Shown here: positions 8,851 to 18,671 of the stretch, piece after piece
Layout of the letters: every line of letters begins with the position of its first letter
Position numbering within the stretch: the stretch's first letter is position 1
Assembly (NCBI RefSeq): GCF_010725055.1
Contig: NZ_BJKB01000002.1
Location: 248,001-312,000 of the forward strand
Length of the DNA stretch: 64,000 nucleotides
From: Gelidibacter japonicus
Lineage (GTDB): Bacteria > Bacteroidota > Bacteroidia > Flavobacteriales > Flavobacteriaceae
Direction of reading: 5' to 3'
Notes under the pieces: model-generated
Databases searched by the model: none
What the model saw: the letters and a program-made list of their open reading frames with translations, nothing else
Told to the model about the DNA's origin: nothing
Translations under genes and position numbers: made by a program

Positions 8851-10656
8851 AAAATCATCTGTTACGCATTGAGAGCATTATCTATTTTTTTCATTTTATT
8901 TTTTTGCTTAGGTTTTTCTGCGGTTGCGCAAACTGAAAAACTCAAGAAAATCCGTGTTGAATATTCAGGTTTTGTCGATTCCGACAGCCTTAGAGGTCCT
9001 GGGGTCTCCGTTTTCACAAGAGATAATACCCAACAGGTCCACTTTACCCATGAAGGCATTAATTTATGGTGTGATCAGGCCGTGTATTATGAGAAGGAAG
9101 ATTTTATTGAAGCCTATAGCAATGTGGTCATGATACAAGGCGATACCATAAACATGAGTGCCAAGTACGCTGAATATAGCGGTAAAACCCAATTGGCGTT
9201 TGCGAGTGGCGATGTAGTGCTGACGGAACCAAAATCGGTTTTGACTACAGACACACTCTATTTTGACCGAATCAAGCAGCAGGCCTTTTACCAAAGCAAA
9301 GGCAAAGTAGTCAGAGATACCTCCGGAACCATTACCAGTCAAATTGGTCGCTATTATATGAACAGCAAAAAATACCAATTTGTAAAGAATGTGGTTTTGG
9401 TCAATCCAGAATACACTTTAAATACCGAACATCTCGACTTTTATACTGAAACAGGTCATGCGTATCTTTATGGCCCTACCACCATTGTCGGCGAATCCAA
9501 CACCATTTATGCTGAACGCGGGTTTTATGATACCAATAATGACACGGGCTATTTTGTTAAAAATTCGAAAATCAATTATGAAAATCGGGTTTTTGAAGGA
9601 GATAGCATGTATTTCGATAGAAAAATCAACTTTGCCTCTGCAACCAACAATATTAAGGTCACAGACACTATTAACAACAGTTTGGTACGTGGGCATTATG
9701 CAGAAGTGTGGCGTGCAAAAGACTCGGTTTTCATCACTAAACGTGCTTTGGCCATAACCGTTCAGGAAAACGATTCCATTTATATGCATAGTGATACTAT
9801 AATGGTCACCGGAAAACCGGAACATCGCATCACAAGAGCCTATTACAATGCTAAAATATTTAAAAGCGATTTAAGTGGGAAAGCAGATTCCATTCATGCC
9901 GACCATAAGTCTGGATTGACGCAACTAATCAATTTGGCACGCTTTTCCACTACTGATGCCTTTACCGTTAAACGGAGGCCTATTCTTTGGAATCTGGACA
10001 ATCAGATGACGGGTGATACCATCCATCTTATTTCAAATCCCAAAACTGAACAACTGGACTCGCTCTTGGTGTTTGATAATGCCTTTTTGATCAGTAAGGA
10101 CACTCTTAATGCTGGATATAATCAAATCAAGGGACAGCGGTTGATCGGATTGTTTAAGGACAACGATCTTTATAATGTGGATATCATCAAAAATGCCGAA
10201 GTCATTAATTATTCAAGAGATGACAATCAGGAATTGATAGGGATCAACAAATCAAAATCAGGAAAAATCAATCTTAAAATTGAGGACGAATATAAAATTA
10301 TCACGCTCATTGATCAAATAGATGGCGAGATTTGGCCAGAATCGCTATTTCCAGAAAACGCAAGAAAATTGCGAGGTTTTGACTGGCGAGAAGAAGAGCG
10401 TCCAAAAAGTGTTGACGATTTATTTAAAGACGATCCACCGTTGGTATTACCCATAATCAAAGGTTTAGACGATTATATTCCTCAAGAAGATTTCTTTGAC
10501 GACGCTTTATTACAGCGTGTGGAAGACGCAAAACCTAAGGACGCCAAGAAAGAGGACGAACAGAAAGCGTCGCGTAACATCCCACAAGCTGTGATTAAAA
10601 AAGCAGATTCGTCAAAAGTAAAGACTTTGCAAAAACCCAGGAAAGAAGATAATTGA
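8848..10656 (+). CDS. OstA/LptA-like periplasmic protein for LPS transport
   Basis: The 602-residue protein has a signal peptide ending VAQ and then repeating beta-strand-rich units typical of the OstA/LptA-LptD N-domain fold. Examples are LWCDQAVYYEKEDFIEAYSNVVMIQGDTINMSA and later TEHLDFYTETGHAYLYGPTTI. Proteins with this fold bridge the periplasm and carry LPS to the outer membrane. The C-terminus is a long charged Lys/Asp tail, unlike LptA. No ATG is available: the frame opens with TTG 8848, inside a promoter-like box, and a second TTG at 8869 would give the shorter start MRALSIFF. The class III aminotransferase follows after one base, so the two are co-transcribed. Confidence 0.82.
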   Translation: MKIICYALRALSIFFILFFCLGFSAVAQTEKLKKIRVEYSGFVDSDSLRGPGVSVFTRDNTQQVHFTHEGINLWCDQAVYYEKEDFIEAYSNVVMIQGDTINMSAKYAEYSGKTQLAFASGDVVLTEPKSVLTTDTLYFDRIKQQAFYQSKGKVVRDTSGTITSQIGRYYMNSKKYQFVKNVVLVNPEYTLNTEHLDFYTETGHAYLYGPTTIVGESNTIYAERGFYDTNNDTGYFVKNSKINYENRVFEGDSMYFDRKINFASATNNIKVTDTINNSLVRGHYAEVWRAKDSVFITKRALAITVQENDSIYMHSDTIMVTGKPEHRITRAYYNAKIFKSDLSGKADSIHADHKSGLTQLINLARFSTTDAFTVKRRPILWNLDNQMTGDTIHLISNPKTEQLDSLLVFDNAFLISKDTLNAGYNQIKGQRLIGLFKDNDLYNVDIIKNAEVINYSRDDNQELIGINKSKSGKINLKIEDEYKIITLIDQIDGEIWPESLFPENARKLRGFDWREEERPKSVDDLFKDDPPLVLPIIKGLDDYIPQEDFFDDALLQRVEDAKPKDAKKEDEQKASRNIPQAVIKKADSSKVKTLQKPRKEDN

Positions 10657-10657
10657 C

Positions 10658-11836
10658 ATGACAAGTGATTTTTTAGCTTACCAAGCCCAGACCACACCAC
10701 ATCCTTTAGCCATGGAAGTCTCACATGCTGAAGGCTGTTATGTTTATGACACCAATAATAAAGCTCATCTCGATTTTGTAGCAGGAGTTTCGGCATGCAG
10801 TTTAGGACATCGGCATCCAAAAGTTGTGCAGGCCATCAAAGACCAATTGGACAAATACATGCACGTCATGGTCTATGGGGAATACATCCAGGAACCTTCA
10901 GTAGAACTTGCCAAGCTATTGGCCGAACATTTGCCAAAATCCTTAGATTGTACCTACCTTGTCAATTCTGGCACCGAAGCCATTGAAGGCGCTTTAAAAC
11001 TAGCACGTCGTGCCACTGGCAGAAGTCAGATTATCGCAGCACATCATGCCTATCACGGCAATACCATGGGGTCCATGAGTGTCATGGGTTACGAAGAACG
11101 TAAACAGGCCTTCAGACCTTTAATACCAGATGTTGACTTTATCCACTTCAACAATAAAGAAGATTTAAATCAGATCACACCAAAAACAGCCGCTGTGATC
11201 TTAGAAACCATTCAAGGTGGTGCAGGCTTTATTGAACCTTATGATAACTACTTGACTAAAGTTCGAACCCGCTGTGATGAAGTGGGGGCCTTGCTCATAT
11301 TGGATGAAATACAACCAGGAATAGGACGTACCGGAAAGTTGTTTGGTTTTGAACACTACAATTGCATTCCAGATATTTTAGTCACCGGAAAAGGACTTGG
11401 GGGCGGCATGCCAATTGGCGCGTTTACTTCATCCAAAGCCATGATGCACACCTTGCAGGATGCTCCTAAACTGGGACATATTACGACCTTTGGCGGCCAT
11501 CCGGTAATTGCTGCTGCTGCGCTAGCCACTGTAAAAGAAATTACGGAAAGCAATTTAATGGCTGAAGCTTTAAAAAAAGAGCAGCTCTTCAGAAAACTAT
11601 TGGTACATCCGTTGATTACCGATATTAGAGGCCGTGGTCTCATGTTAGCGGCGATGACACCATCAGCAGAGATAACAAATCAAGTCATTTTGAAAGCGCA
11701 AAATAGAGGTTTAATCCTGTTTTGGTTACTTTTTGAGCCAAAAGCGATTCGGTTAACCCCACCGTTAACCATTACAAATACCGAAATCATCGAGGGCTGT
11801 CAGCATATCATCTCTATTTTGGATGAAATTTCATAA
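10658..11836 (+). CDS. Class III PLP-dependent aminotransferase (acetylornithine transaminase-like)
   Basis: This 392-residue enzyme is a fold-type I, class III aminotransferase. It has the phosphate-binding NSGTEAIEGALKLARRATGR, the PLP-contacting LDEIQPGIGRTGKLF, and the Schiff-base lysine Lys245 in VTGKGLGGGMPIGA. The sequence is closest in style to acetylornithine or ornithine aminotransferases, but the substrate cannot be fixed from sequence. No arginine-biosynthesis gene is nearby. It starts one base after the OstA-like gene, so the pairing is an operon arrangement, even though no functional link is obvious. Confidence 0.88.
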   Translation: MTSDFLAYQAQTTPHPLAMEVSHAEGCYVYDTNNKAHLDFVAGVSACSLGHRHPKVVQAIKDQLDKYMHVMVYGEYIQEPSVELAKLLAEHLPKSLDCTYLVNSGTEAIEGALKLARRATGRSQIIAAHHAYHGNTMGSMSVMGYEERKQAFRPLIPDVDFIHFNNKEDLNQITPKTAAVILETIQGGAGFIEPYDNYLTKVRTRCDEVGALLILDEIQPGIGRTGKLFGFEHYNCIPDILVTGKGLGGGMPIGAFTSSKAMMHTLQDAPKLGHITTFGGHPVIAAAALATVKEITESNLMAEALKKEQLFRKLLVHPLITDIRGRGLMLAAMTPSAEITNQVILKAQNRGLILFWLLFEPKAIRLTPPLTITNTEIIEGCQHIISILDEIS

Positions 11837-12008
11837 TAAATGCTTAAGTTTGCAGCAATCATAACTTACTGTTAACCAATTAACAACCCAAACTATTGAG
11901 GATGTTACGCTGGCAATGTTAACTAATTTGTTGAAAACATTCGCCTTAATTATCCCTTTTCTCTCAGGATAACGTTACATTTATTTGAACGAACAATACA
12001 AAGTGCTT

Positions 12009-13421
12009 ATGGAGTTTAGTCAATATGACGACGACAATAATTATTCGCTGACCAAGTTTGAATCCATGCTAAAAACAAATAACGTGTTGTTTTTTGATTC
12101 AGGCGAGTTTGAAAATATCATTCAGTTCTATTTTGAAAACGGCAAAATTGCACTCGCAAAGAAAGCTGTCAAATTAGGCTTGGAGCAGCACCCGTCATCC
12201 ATAACCCTCAGACTTTTTCAAGTTGAAATTTATATTCTAGAAGACAAGTTGCCCCAGGCAGAAAAGCTTTTGGATGCACTCCATGTTCTAGAACCTTCCA
12301 ATGAGGAAATCTATATTCAAAAGGCCAGTGTCCTATCAAAACGCGATGAACACCAAAAAGCTATTGATACGCTGAAAATCGCTTTAAAACTAATAGATTC
12401 GGAAGAAGACGAAGCTGATTTGCATGCTTTAATTGGCATGGAATACCTCTTTATGGATCAATTTGACAATGCCAAATCCCATTTTATAAAATGTTTGGAG
12501 TTGGATATGGAAGATTATTCTGCGCTTTATAATATTATCTATTGTTTTGAATTTTTAGACCTACACGATGAAGCCATTGATTTTTTAAACCGCTATTTGG
12601 ATAAGAATCCTTATTGCGAAGTAGCTTGGCATCAATTGGGCAGGCAGTATTTCACTTTAAAAGATTATAAAAAGGCGTTGACGGCCTTTGATTTCGCCAT
12701 TATTTCTGACGACACCTTTGTAGGCGCCTATCTTGAAAAGGGGAAAGTATTGGAAAAGATGAAGAAGTATAACGAGGCCATTGAAAATTACAACATGACC
12801 TTGGCACTTGATGAGCCCACTTCCTTTGCTTTATTGAGAATTGGAAATTGTTATGAGAAATTGCATTCTGATGATTTAGCCGTTCAATACTACTTTAAAA
12901 CGGTCCACGAAGATCCGTTATTAGACAAAGGATGGATCGCCATTACCAAGTTTTACAATAGAAAGAAAAATTACCACAAAGCACTTTACTATATCAACAA
13001 AGCCATTAATATTGATGACGACAACGTCAGGTATTGGAAACTGTACGCCCAAATCAACCACCGTTTGAACTTTATTGAAGAAGCAGAACGCGGCTATAAA
13101 AAAACGTTGGATCTTGGTAATTACGAATTGGACACTTGGCTCGCAAGGGCTGATGTGCTTATTAAATTAGGTGAATATGAAGCAGCAGCACTCAACCTCA
13201 TTCAAGCTGCTGAATTTTATCCTGAAACTGCAGAGATTGAATACCGATTGGCCGGAATTTATTTCACTCTTTTGGAAAATGAAAAAGCCCAATACCACCT
13301 CAAAAACGGGTGGCTTCTCAATTCAGAATTCTCCTTTATTTTAGAGGAATTGTTCCCGATGATTGCAAAACATCAAATGGTGCTCAATATTATTTCAAAT
13401 TCCAAAAAAACCTCCAAGTAA
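12009..13421 (+). CDS. Tetratricopeptide repeat protein
   Basis: The 470-residue protein is almost wholly TPR repeats, for example AWHQLGRQYFTLKDYKKALTAFDFAI and AYLEKGKVLEKMKKYNEAIENYNMTLAL, followed by GWIAITKFYNRKKNYHKALYYINKAI. There is no signal peptide, so it should act in the cytoplasm as a protein-binding scaffold. I chose ATG 12009 (MEFSQYDDDNNYSL) over a TTG at 11985. The TTG would add eight residues and sits in a promoter-like TTTATTTG. Partners are unknown. It precedes the DUF368 pair by 39 bases and may be in the same operon. Confidence 0.85.
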   Translation: MEFSQYDDDNNYSLTKFESMLKTNNVLFFDSGEFENIIQFYFENGKIALAKKAVKLGLEQHPSSITLRLFQVEIYILEDKLPQAEKLLDALHVLEPSNEEIYIQKASVLSKRDEHQKAIDTLKIALKLIDSEEDEADLHALIGMEYLFMDQFDNAKSHFIKCLELDMEDYSALYNIIYCFEFLDLHDEAIDFLNRYLDKNPYCEVAWHQLGRQYFTLKDYKKALTAFDFAIISDDTFVGAYLEKGKVLEKMKKYNEAIENYNMTLALDEPTSFALLRIGNCYEKLHSDDLAVQYYFKTVHEDPLLDKGWIAITKFYNRKKNYHKALYYINKAINIDDDNVRYWKLYAQINHRLNFIEEAERGYKKTLDLGNYELDTWLARADVLIKLGEYEAAALNLIQAAEFYPETAEIEYRLAGIYFTLLENEKAQYHLKNGWLLNSEFSFILEELFPMIAKHQMVLNIISNSKKTSK

Positions 13422-13460
13422 AATTATATATCTTTACGCTTCTCATATGATCGATTAAAG

Positions 13461-14471
13461 ATGCAAAGACGCTTATCAGATTACCTATTCATTTCACTTA
13501 AAGGAGTAGCAATGGGAGCAGCAGACGCTGTTCCGGGGGTCTCAGGCGGCACCATCGCCTTTATTTCCGGTATTTATGAAGAATTAATAACCACTATTAG
13601 TGGCGTCAATTTGAGCCTATTGACCACGCTTAGAAAGAGTGGGTTTTCTGCATTTTGGAAGCAGCTTAATGGAAATTTCTTAGTAGCCCTGCTCACAGGC
13701 ATCCTGATCAGTTTTGTCTCTTTTATGCGACTTGCCAAATATTTGATTGAGGAGCATCCCATATTGATATGGTCGTTTTTTTTCGGACTCATTGTAGCCA
13801 GTATCTTCTTTGTAGGAAAACAGATTAAAACGTGGAACTTAGGTACCATCGTCTCGCTTATTCTTGGAACATTGGCGGCGTATTATATCACCACTTTATC
13901 TTCAATGGCCAATAACGACAGTACTCTATTTTTGTTTTTTGCCGGGGCTATCGCAATATGCGCCATGATTTTACCTGGAATCTCTGGATCTTTCATCCTG
14001 GTCATTCTAGGGGCCTACAAAACATTAAGTGATGCCCTTCACGATTTTGATTTTAAAAGAATCGCCATTTTTGCAGTTGGGGCATTGATTGGGTTATTAA
14101 GTTTCAGTCGCGTTTTAAAATGGTTGTTCAAACACTATAAAAACACCACTTTAGCTGTGTTGACCGGTTTTATTTTCGGTTCACTCAACAAAATATGGCC
14201 CTGGAAAGAGACATTGACTGTTTTGGAAAAATCTACTGGGCAGACCATTCCGGTTTCGCAAATCACTGATTATGGTACGATTGAAGTCTATCAACGACAA
14301 ATCAATAACTTTGAGTCCTTCAAGATGGTTTCAGAAAAAAGTGTCTTGCCATTTCATTATTCGGAAATCAATAACACAATTGATCCACAGATAGGCTTGG
14401 CAGTAGGCCTTATGGTCGTAGGATTTTTAACGATTTTCATACTTGAGAGAATAGGCACCAAAACTTCATAA
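13461..14471 (+). CDS. DUF368 membrane protein, PopT-type polyprenyl-phosphate transporter (first copy)
   Basis: The 336-residue protein opens with the DUF368 hallmark LKGVAMGAADAVPGVSGGTIAFISGIYEEL. A second inverted copy of this type of motif lies mid-protein (ICAMILPGISGSFILVILGAYK). About eight hydrophobic segments are visible. DUF368 proteins (PopT), like some DedA proteins, are known to return undecaprenyl phosphate, the lipid carrier for peptidoglycan and other surface polymers, to the cytoplasmic face of the inner membrane. That role here is by family. It abuts a second DUF368 gene without a spacer, so the two are co-translated. Confidence 0.9.
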   Translation: MQRRLSDYLFISLKGVAMGAADAVPGVSGGTIAFISGIYEELITTISGVNLSLLTTLRKSGFSAFWKQLNGNFLVALLTGILISFVSFMRLAKYLIEEHPILIWSFFFGLIVASIFFVGKQIKTWNLGTIVSLILGTLAAYYITTLSSMANNDSTLFLFFAGAIAICAMILPGISGSFILVILGAYKTLSDALHDFDFKRIAIFAVGALIGLLSFSRVLKWLFKHYKNTTLAVLTGFIFGSLNKIWPWKETLTVLEKSTGQTIPVSQITDYGTIEVYQRQINNFESFKMVSEKSVLPFHYSEINNTIDPQIGLAVGLMVVGFLTIFILERIGTKTS

Positions 14472-15491
14472 ATGCAGAGCACCAGAACTTATAAAGATAA
14501 GCTTTTCCTGTTCATCAAGGGCTTGGCCATGGGAGCGGCCAACAAGGTTCCCGGAGTTTCTGGTGGGGTCGTTGCCTTTGTGGCTGGGTTTTATGAAGAA
14601 TTTATCTATTCACTCCAAAAGATAAACAAAACCGCGTTCAAACTCCTATTTAATGGACGGTTCAAAAGCTTTTTTCACTACATCAACGGACGTTTTTTGG
14701 GATTGCTCTTTTTAGGTATGGTGGTGAGCTATTTTAGTGTTTCAAAAATTCTGGATTATTTTCTTGTCCATTCTGAACTGTATGTATGGAGCCTGTTCTT
14801 TGGCATGATCATCGGCTCCATTTACTATATCAACAAAGATTTTAACGACTGGAATTACCAAACCTTAATCTCCCTTGCCATCGGTATTATTTTGGGCGTG
14901 GCCATCAGTTTTTTGGATCCTGCGAAAGAAAACGATAACCTTTTTTTCGTATTTTTCTGTGGTATCATTAGTGTATCGGGGATGACTTTGCCTGGTTTCT
15001 CTGGGTCTTTTATCCTGATCTTATTGGGTAATTATGTTTTATTGCTGGTCGATTCTGTCAATGCGCTTTCCGACACCTTTTACGAGATCATTGTAGGCGA
15101 TTTAAGTGTATTTCAGAATTCTGAGAGAATTAGAATGCTCAAGGTATTGGTTGTTTTTACGTTGGGCTCAGTTACCGGGTTGGTTACCTTTTCACACATG
15201 CTCAGTTATATTCTTAAGCACTACAAAAGTATTACCATAGCTTCCATTATTGGTTTTATTGTTGGTTCTTTGGGAGTGGTTTGGCCATGGAAAGAAACTA
15301 TTTATAGGATGACGGACGAGGGTGGATTTATCTATGACTCAACTGGCAAGAAAGTGGTTTTAAATTATGAACGATTTATTCCGCAGCTAAACACTGAAAC
15401 CTATTTGGCAATTATATATATTGCCGTCGGAATTGCCATTGTTTTAGGGCTGGAATGGTATGGAAAAAAAACAAGAAAAATAAATGTCTAG
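14472..15491 (+). CDS. DUF368 membrane protein, PopT-type polyprenyl-phosphate transporter (second copy)
   Basis: This 339-residue paralog begins on the base after the first copy ends. It carries the same two motifs, FIKGLAMGAANKVPGVSGGVVAF near the start and VSGMTLPGFSGSFILILLGNY mid-protein, in the same topology. The lumenal or periplasmic C-terminal loops differ most (MTDEGGFIYDSTGKKVV is unique to this copy). Having two adjacent copies suggests either a heterodimer or two substrates or conditions. The last eight bases overlap the aroE start, so all three genes form one translationally coupled unit. Confidence 0.9.
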   Translation: MQSTRTYKDKLFLFIKGLAMGAANKVPGVSGGVVAFVAGFYEEFIYSLQKINKTAFKLLFNGRFKSFFHYINGRFLGLLFLGMVVSYFSVSKILDYFLVHSELYVWSLFFGMIIGSIYYINKDFNDWNYQTLISLAIGIILGVAISFLDPAKENDNLFFVFFCGIISVSGMTLPGFSGSFILILLGNYVLLLVDSVNALSDTFYEIIVGDLSVFQNSERIRMLKVLVVFTLGSVTGLVTFSHMLSYILKHYKSITIASIIGFIVGSLGVVWPWKETIYRMTDEGGFIYDSTGKKVVLNYERFIPQLNTETYLAIIYIAVGIAIVLGLEWYGKKTRKINV

Positions 15492-16218
15492 ATTCGGTCT
15501 GGTTGGTAAGAATATCGCATATTCATTTTCAAAAGCTCATTTTACTACGAAGTTTGAAAATGAGAATCTACCTTATTCCTATGAGAACTTTGATATCAAA
15601 AATATCTCCCAATTTCCAAAAATCCTTCATGAAAACCATGATATTTTGGGACTTAATGTCACCATTCCTTATAAAGAACAGGTGATCCCCTATTTGGATG
15701 GACTTCATAAAACAGCCTCCGAAATTGGTGCAGTCAACACCATAAAGTTTTATCCTTCAGGAAAGACAAAAGGTTTCAATACGGATTACTACGGATTTAT
15801 GAAATCCATCAAGCCGTTTCTGAAACCACATCATACCCATGCCTTAATCTTGGGTACCGGAGGAGCGTCGAAAGCTATTGCCTATGCCTTAAAAAAACTA
15901 CATATCAATTTTGATTATGTGTCGAGAAGTCCAAACCCTAAGGCCAAGTTTCTATATTCTAATTTAACGGAGGATATTATAAAAAACCATCAGATCATTA
16001 TCAACTGTACACCTATTGGTACCCACCCGAATGTCAATGTTTGTCCAGACATCCCGTACGATGGAATTAACGATGAACACCTACTTTTCGATTTGATCTA
16101 CAATCCTATTCTAACCAAATTCTTGATGTGTGGTGAAATACAAGGTGCCACCATCTGCAACGGTTCTAAGATGTTGGAATACCAGGCCGAAAAAGCTTGG
16201 GAGATCTGGACCAAATAA
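15484..16218 (+). CDS. aroE: Shikimate dehydrogenase
   Basis: AroE reduces 3-dehydroshikimate to shikimate with NADPH in aromatic amino acid synthesis. The 244-residue product shows the substrate site GKNIAYSFSKAHF, the catalytic-lysine motif GLNVTIPYKE, GAVNTI, GFNTDYYGF and the nucleotide-binding LILGTGGASKAIAYAL. It ends in QAEKAWEIW, as in family members that lack an extra C-terminal extension. It is slightly shorter than the E. coli enzyme, as usual in Bacteroidota. The start overlaps the second DUF368 gene by eight bases. Confidence 0.95.
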   Translation: MSRFGLVGKNIAYSFSKAHFTTKFENENLPYSYENFDIKNISQFPKILHENHDILGLNVTIPYKEQVIPYLDGLHKTASEIGAVNTIKFYPSGKTKGFNTDYYGFMKSIKPFLKPHHTHALILGTGGASKAIAYALKKLHINFDYVSRSPNPKAKFLYSNLTEDIIKNHQIIINCTPIGTHPNVNVCPDIPYDGINDEHLLFDLIYNPILTKFLMCGEIQGATICNGSKMLEYQAEKAWEIWTK

Positions 16219-16308
16219 CCAAAATATCCTAAAATTAGCTTTCTCTTTTGTAATCTAAGGTGTTGTTAGTATATTTACTTGCTTACAATAGCAAGAAATT
16301 TAATCATT

Positions 16309-18396
16309 ATGACAATGTCAGAGAAAGATAACCTGCAAAATGCAGATGGAAATGAAATTTTAAAAAAAGAGGTCATTTCACCTGAAGAACCAGTTGCAAA
16401 TGACCAAAGCTTACCAAGCGACGATATCACTACAACCCAAAATACTGAATCATCAGTTACACAAGAGGATAGTGACGACAAGCTTGAGCAGACAGCTCCT
16501 GAAACAACAGAACCTGAAGCTATTACCAAAACACCTTCTACCGAATCGAATGATGCTGAAACTGAAAAAACCAGTTCAGAAGAAATCCCAGCAAAGAAGA
16601 AGGATGCCTATGTAGAAGAAATTGAAGAATCCAACGCTGAAGATGCTGAGGATGACAGCAATGTTGAGCGTCACAATTTGGAGGAGAAAGATTATCATTC
16701 CATGTCGATGGAACAATTGGCAGACGAATTTGAAAGTTTGATGAAAAACAAAAAGATTCAAACTATCAAATCACATGTTGAAGAGATCAGAACAGAATTT
16801 AACTCTAAGTTTTCAGAAATACTTGAGGAAAAGAAAGATGATTTTTTAAGTGAGGGTGGTGATGAGATTGACTTCTTCTATACCAGTCCGATTAAAAAAC
16901 GTTTCAATTCCATTTACAACGATTATAGGAATAAACTGAATGCTTATTATAAGACTCTTGAGACCAATCTGAAATCCAATTTAGAGAATAGGTTACGCAT
17001 TATTGAAGACATCAAAGGGCTTCTCAATGTAGAAGAGAATATCAATACCACCTATAAACATTTTAAGGACTTACAGGAAGAATGGCGAAATGCAGGGCCA
17101 ATTCCAAGGGACAAGTACAATAATGCTTGGAATACTTACCACCATCATGTGGAGATTTTCTATGACTTTCTGCACCTCAATCGCGATTTACGCGACATGG
17201 ATTTCAAACATAATCTTGAGCAAAAACTTAAAATCATAGAGCGCGCCGAAGAATTGGCTAAAGATGACAATTCCAATAGAGCATTCAGAGAATTACAGGT
17301 GCTTCACAAAATGTGGAAAGAAGATTTAGGGCCTGTTGACAAAGAACACAGAGAAGCTATTTGGGAGCGTTTTAGTAATGCTACTAAAATTATTCACGAT
17401 AAACGGCAAGCGTATTATGCCGATGTTGACAAAGCGCATGAAGCCAATCTTCAAAAGAAGGAAGCCATCATTGCTAAAATTGAAGAAGTAGCCAAAGATG
17501 AAGTAAGCTCACATCAGGCATGGCAAAATAAAATTAAGGTGATTGAAGGCCTGCGTACTGAGTTTTTTAACGCTGGTAAAGTACCAATTAAAGTCAATGA
17601 AGCTACTTGGGCTAAATTTAAAAGTGCAGTAAGGTCTTTCAATAAAAAGAAAAACACATTTTATAAAAACCTGAAAAAAGACCAGTACACTAACTTACAA
17701 AAGAAATTGGAGCTGATTAAAATAGCTGAGGACAATAAAGATAGTGACGACTTTGAAACTGTCACTCCGTTGATGAAAAAAATCCAAAGCGATTGGAAAC
17801 ATATTGGACATGTGCCGAGAAAAGACAGCGACAAAATCTGGAAGCGTTTTAAGGCGGCTTGTAACCATTATTTTGACAAGGTCAATGCTGAACGCAATGC
17901 TGCCAACAAAGATCAAGTAGACGCATTTGAAAAGAAAACAAAACTTCTTGATGAGTTAAAAGACTTGAAATTAAGTGGTGAGCCAGAACAAGATCTTGAG
18001 ACCATCAAACAAAAAACCGAAGAGTGGAATGCCTTAGGTCAAGTGCCACAAAACAAGCGTTTCATTGAAAATAAATTCAGCAAAACCGTAGATGGTCTGT
18101 TCAATAATTTAAAGCTGGACAAGTCTGAGGTTGAAATGATCAAATTTGAAAACAAACTAGAACATCTTTCGCAACCAGATGATACCAGACTGTTGGACAA
18201 CGAACACCACTTTATCCGTAAAAAAATAGACGAAGTGAAAGGTGAACTCAATCAGCTTGAAAACAATCTGCAATTCTTCTCGAATATAGATGAGAGCAAT
18301 CCTTTGGTCAGAGATGTGTTGAAAAACATTGAAAACCATAAAGAAAACTTGGCAATGTGGGAAGAGAAGTTCAAAAAACTGAAGGAGTTGTATTAA
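16309..18396 (+). CDS. DUF349 repeat coiled-coil protein
   Basis: The 695-residue protein has an acidic, low-complexity N-terminus (about residues 1-120, rich in Glu, Ser, Thr) followed by five DUF349 repeats. Their key Trp or Phe positions fall near residues 259, 336, 419, 496 and 573, giving a 77-residue period. Each has a W-x(4)-G-x-[VI]-P core, for example EEWRNAGPIP, SDWKHIGHVP and EEWNALGQVP. The C-terminus is a long coiled coil. The function of DUF349 is not settled. Start is ATG 16309 or ATG 16315; an upstream TTG at 16279 is less likely. A strong terminator follows. Confidence 0.87.
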   Translation: MTMSEKDNLQNADGNEILKKEVISPEEPVANDQSLPSDDITTTQNTESSVTQEDSDDKLEQTAPETTEPEAITKTPSTESNDAETEKTSSEEIPAKKKDAYVEEIEESNAEDAEDDSNVERHNLEEKDYHSMSMEQLADEFESLMKNKKIQTIKSHVEEIRTEFNSKFSEILEEKKDDFLSEGGDEIDFFYTSPIKKRFNSIYNDYRNKLNAYYKTLETNLKSNLENRLRIIEDIKGLLNVEENINTTYKHFKDLQEEWRNAGPIPRDKYNNAWNTYHHHVEIFYDFLHLNRDLRDMDFKHNLEQKLKIIERAEELAKDDNSNRAFRELQVLHKMWKEDLGPVDKEHREAIWERFSNATKIIHDKRQAYYADVDKAHEANLQKKEAIIAKIEEVAKDEVSSHQAWQNKIKVIEGLRTEFFNAGKVPIKVNEATWAKFKSAVRSFNKKKNTFYKNLKKDQYTNLQKKLELIKIAEDNKDSDDFETVTPLMKKIQSDWKHIGHVPRKDSDKIWKRFKAACNHYFDKVNAERNAANKDQVDAFEKKTKLLDELKDLKLSGEPEQDLETIKQKTEEWNALGQVPQNKRFIENKFSKTVDGLFNNLKLDKSEVEMIKFENKLEHLSQPDDTRLLDNEHHFIRKKIDEVKGELNQLENNLQFFSNIDESNPLVRDVLKNIENHKENLAMWEEKFKKLKELY

Positions 18397-18418
18397 CAAT
18401 ATCGTTTTTATAGAGAAA

Positions 18419-18453
18419 GAAAGTCCATTTTTCGTATTGAAAAATGGACTTTC
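18419..18453 (+). terminator. Rho-independent-type terminator after the DUF349 gene
   Basis: A perfect 14-base stem (GAAAGTCCATTTTT / AAAAATGGACTTTC) closes a short loop 22 bases after the stop codon, followed by CTTTTT. Confidence 0.8.
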
Positions 18454-18591
18454 CTTTTTGGTCCTTTCTGAAGGATAGAATTGTGTTCTTTGAGATTGTA
18501 TTTCCCATCAAGACATGTGATTTTTTTAAAAGAACCTTATAATATAAACAGATTAAAATTCAAACAACTTGCTCAGAATCTAAAAATTGAA

Positions 18592-18625
18592 TTGTTATCA
18601 CAAGCATAAATTTTAATTACATTTG
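18592..18625 (+). promoter_or_regulatory. Promoter of the GT10 gene
   Basis: TTG (18592-18594), a 23-base spacer and TACATTTG (18618-18625) fit the Bacteroidota promoter pattern, 46 bases before the ATG. Confidence 0.5.
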
Positions 18626-18671
18626 CACACCCTTTTGTTTATTGACCATATCACTTTGAAAAGTTACAATC

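Noticed and set aside
9418-9825. 135-codon open frame antisense to the OstA-like gene
   Set aside because: A shadow of a strongly supported gene; composition is dictated by the coding strand.
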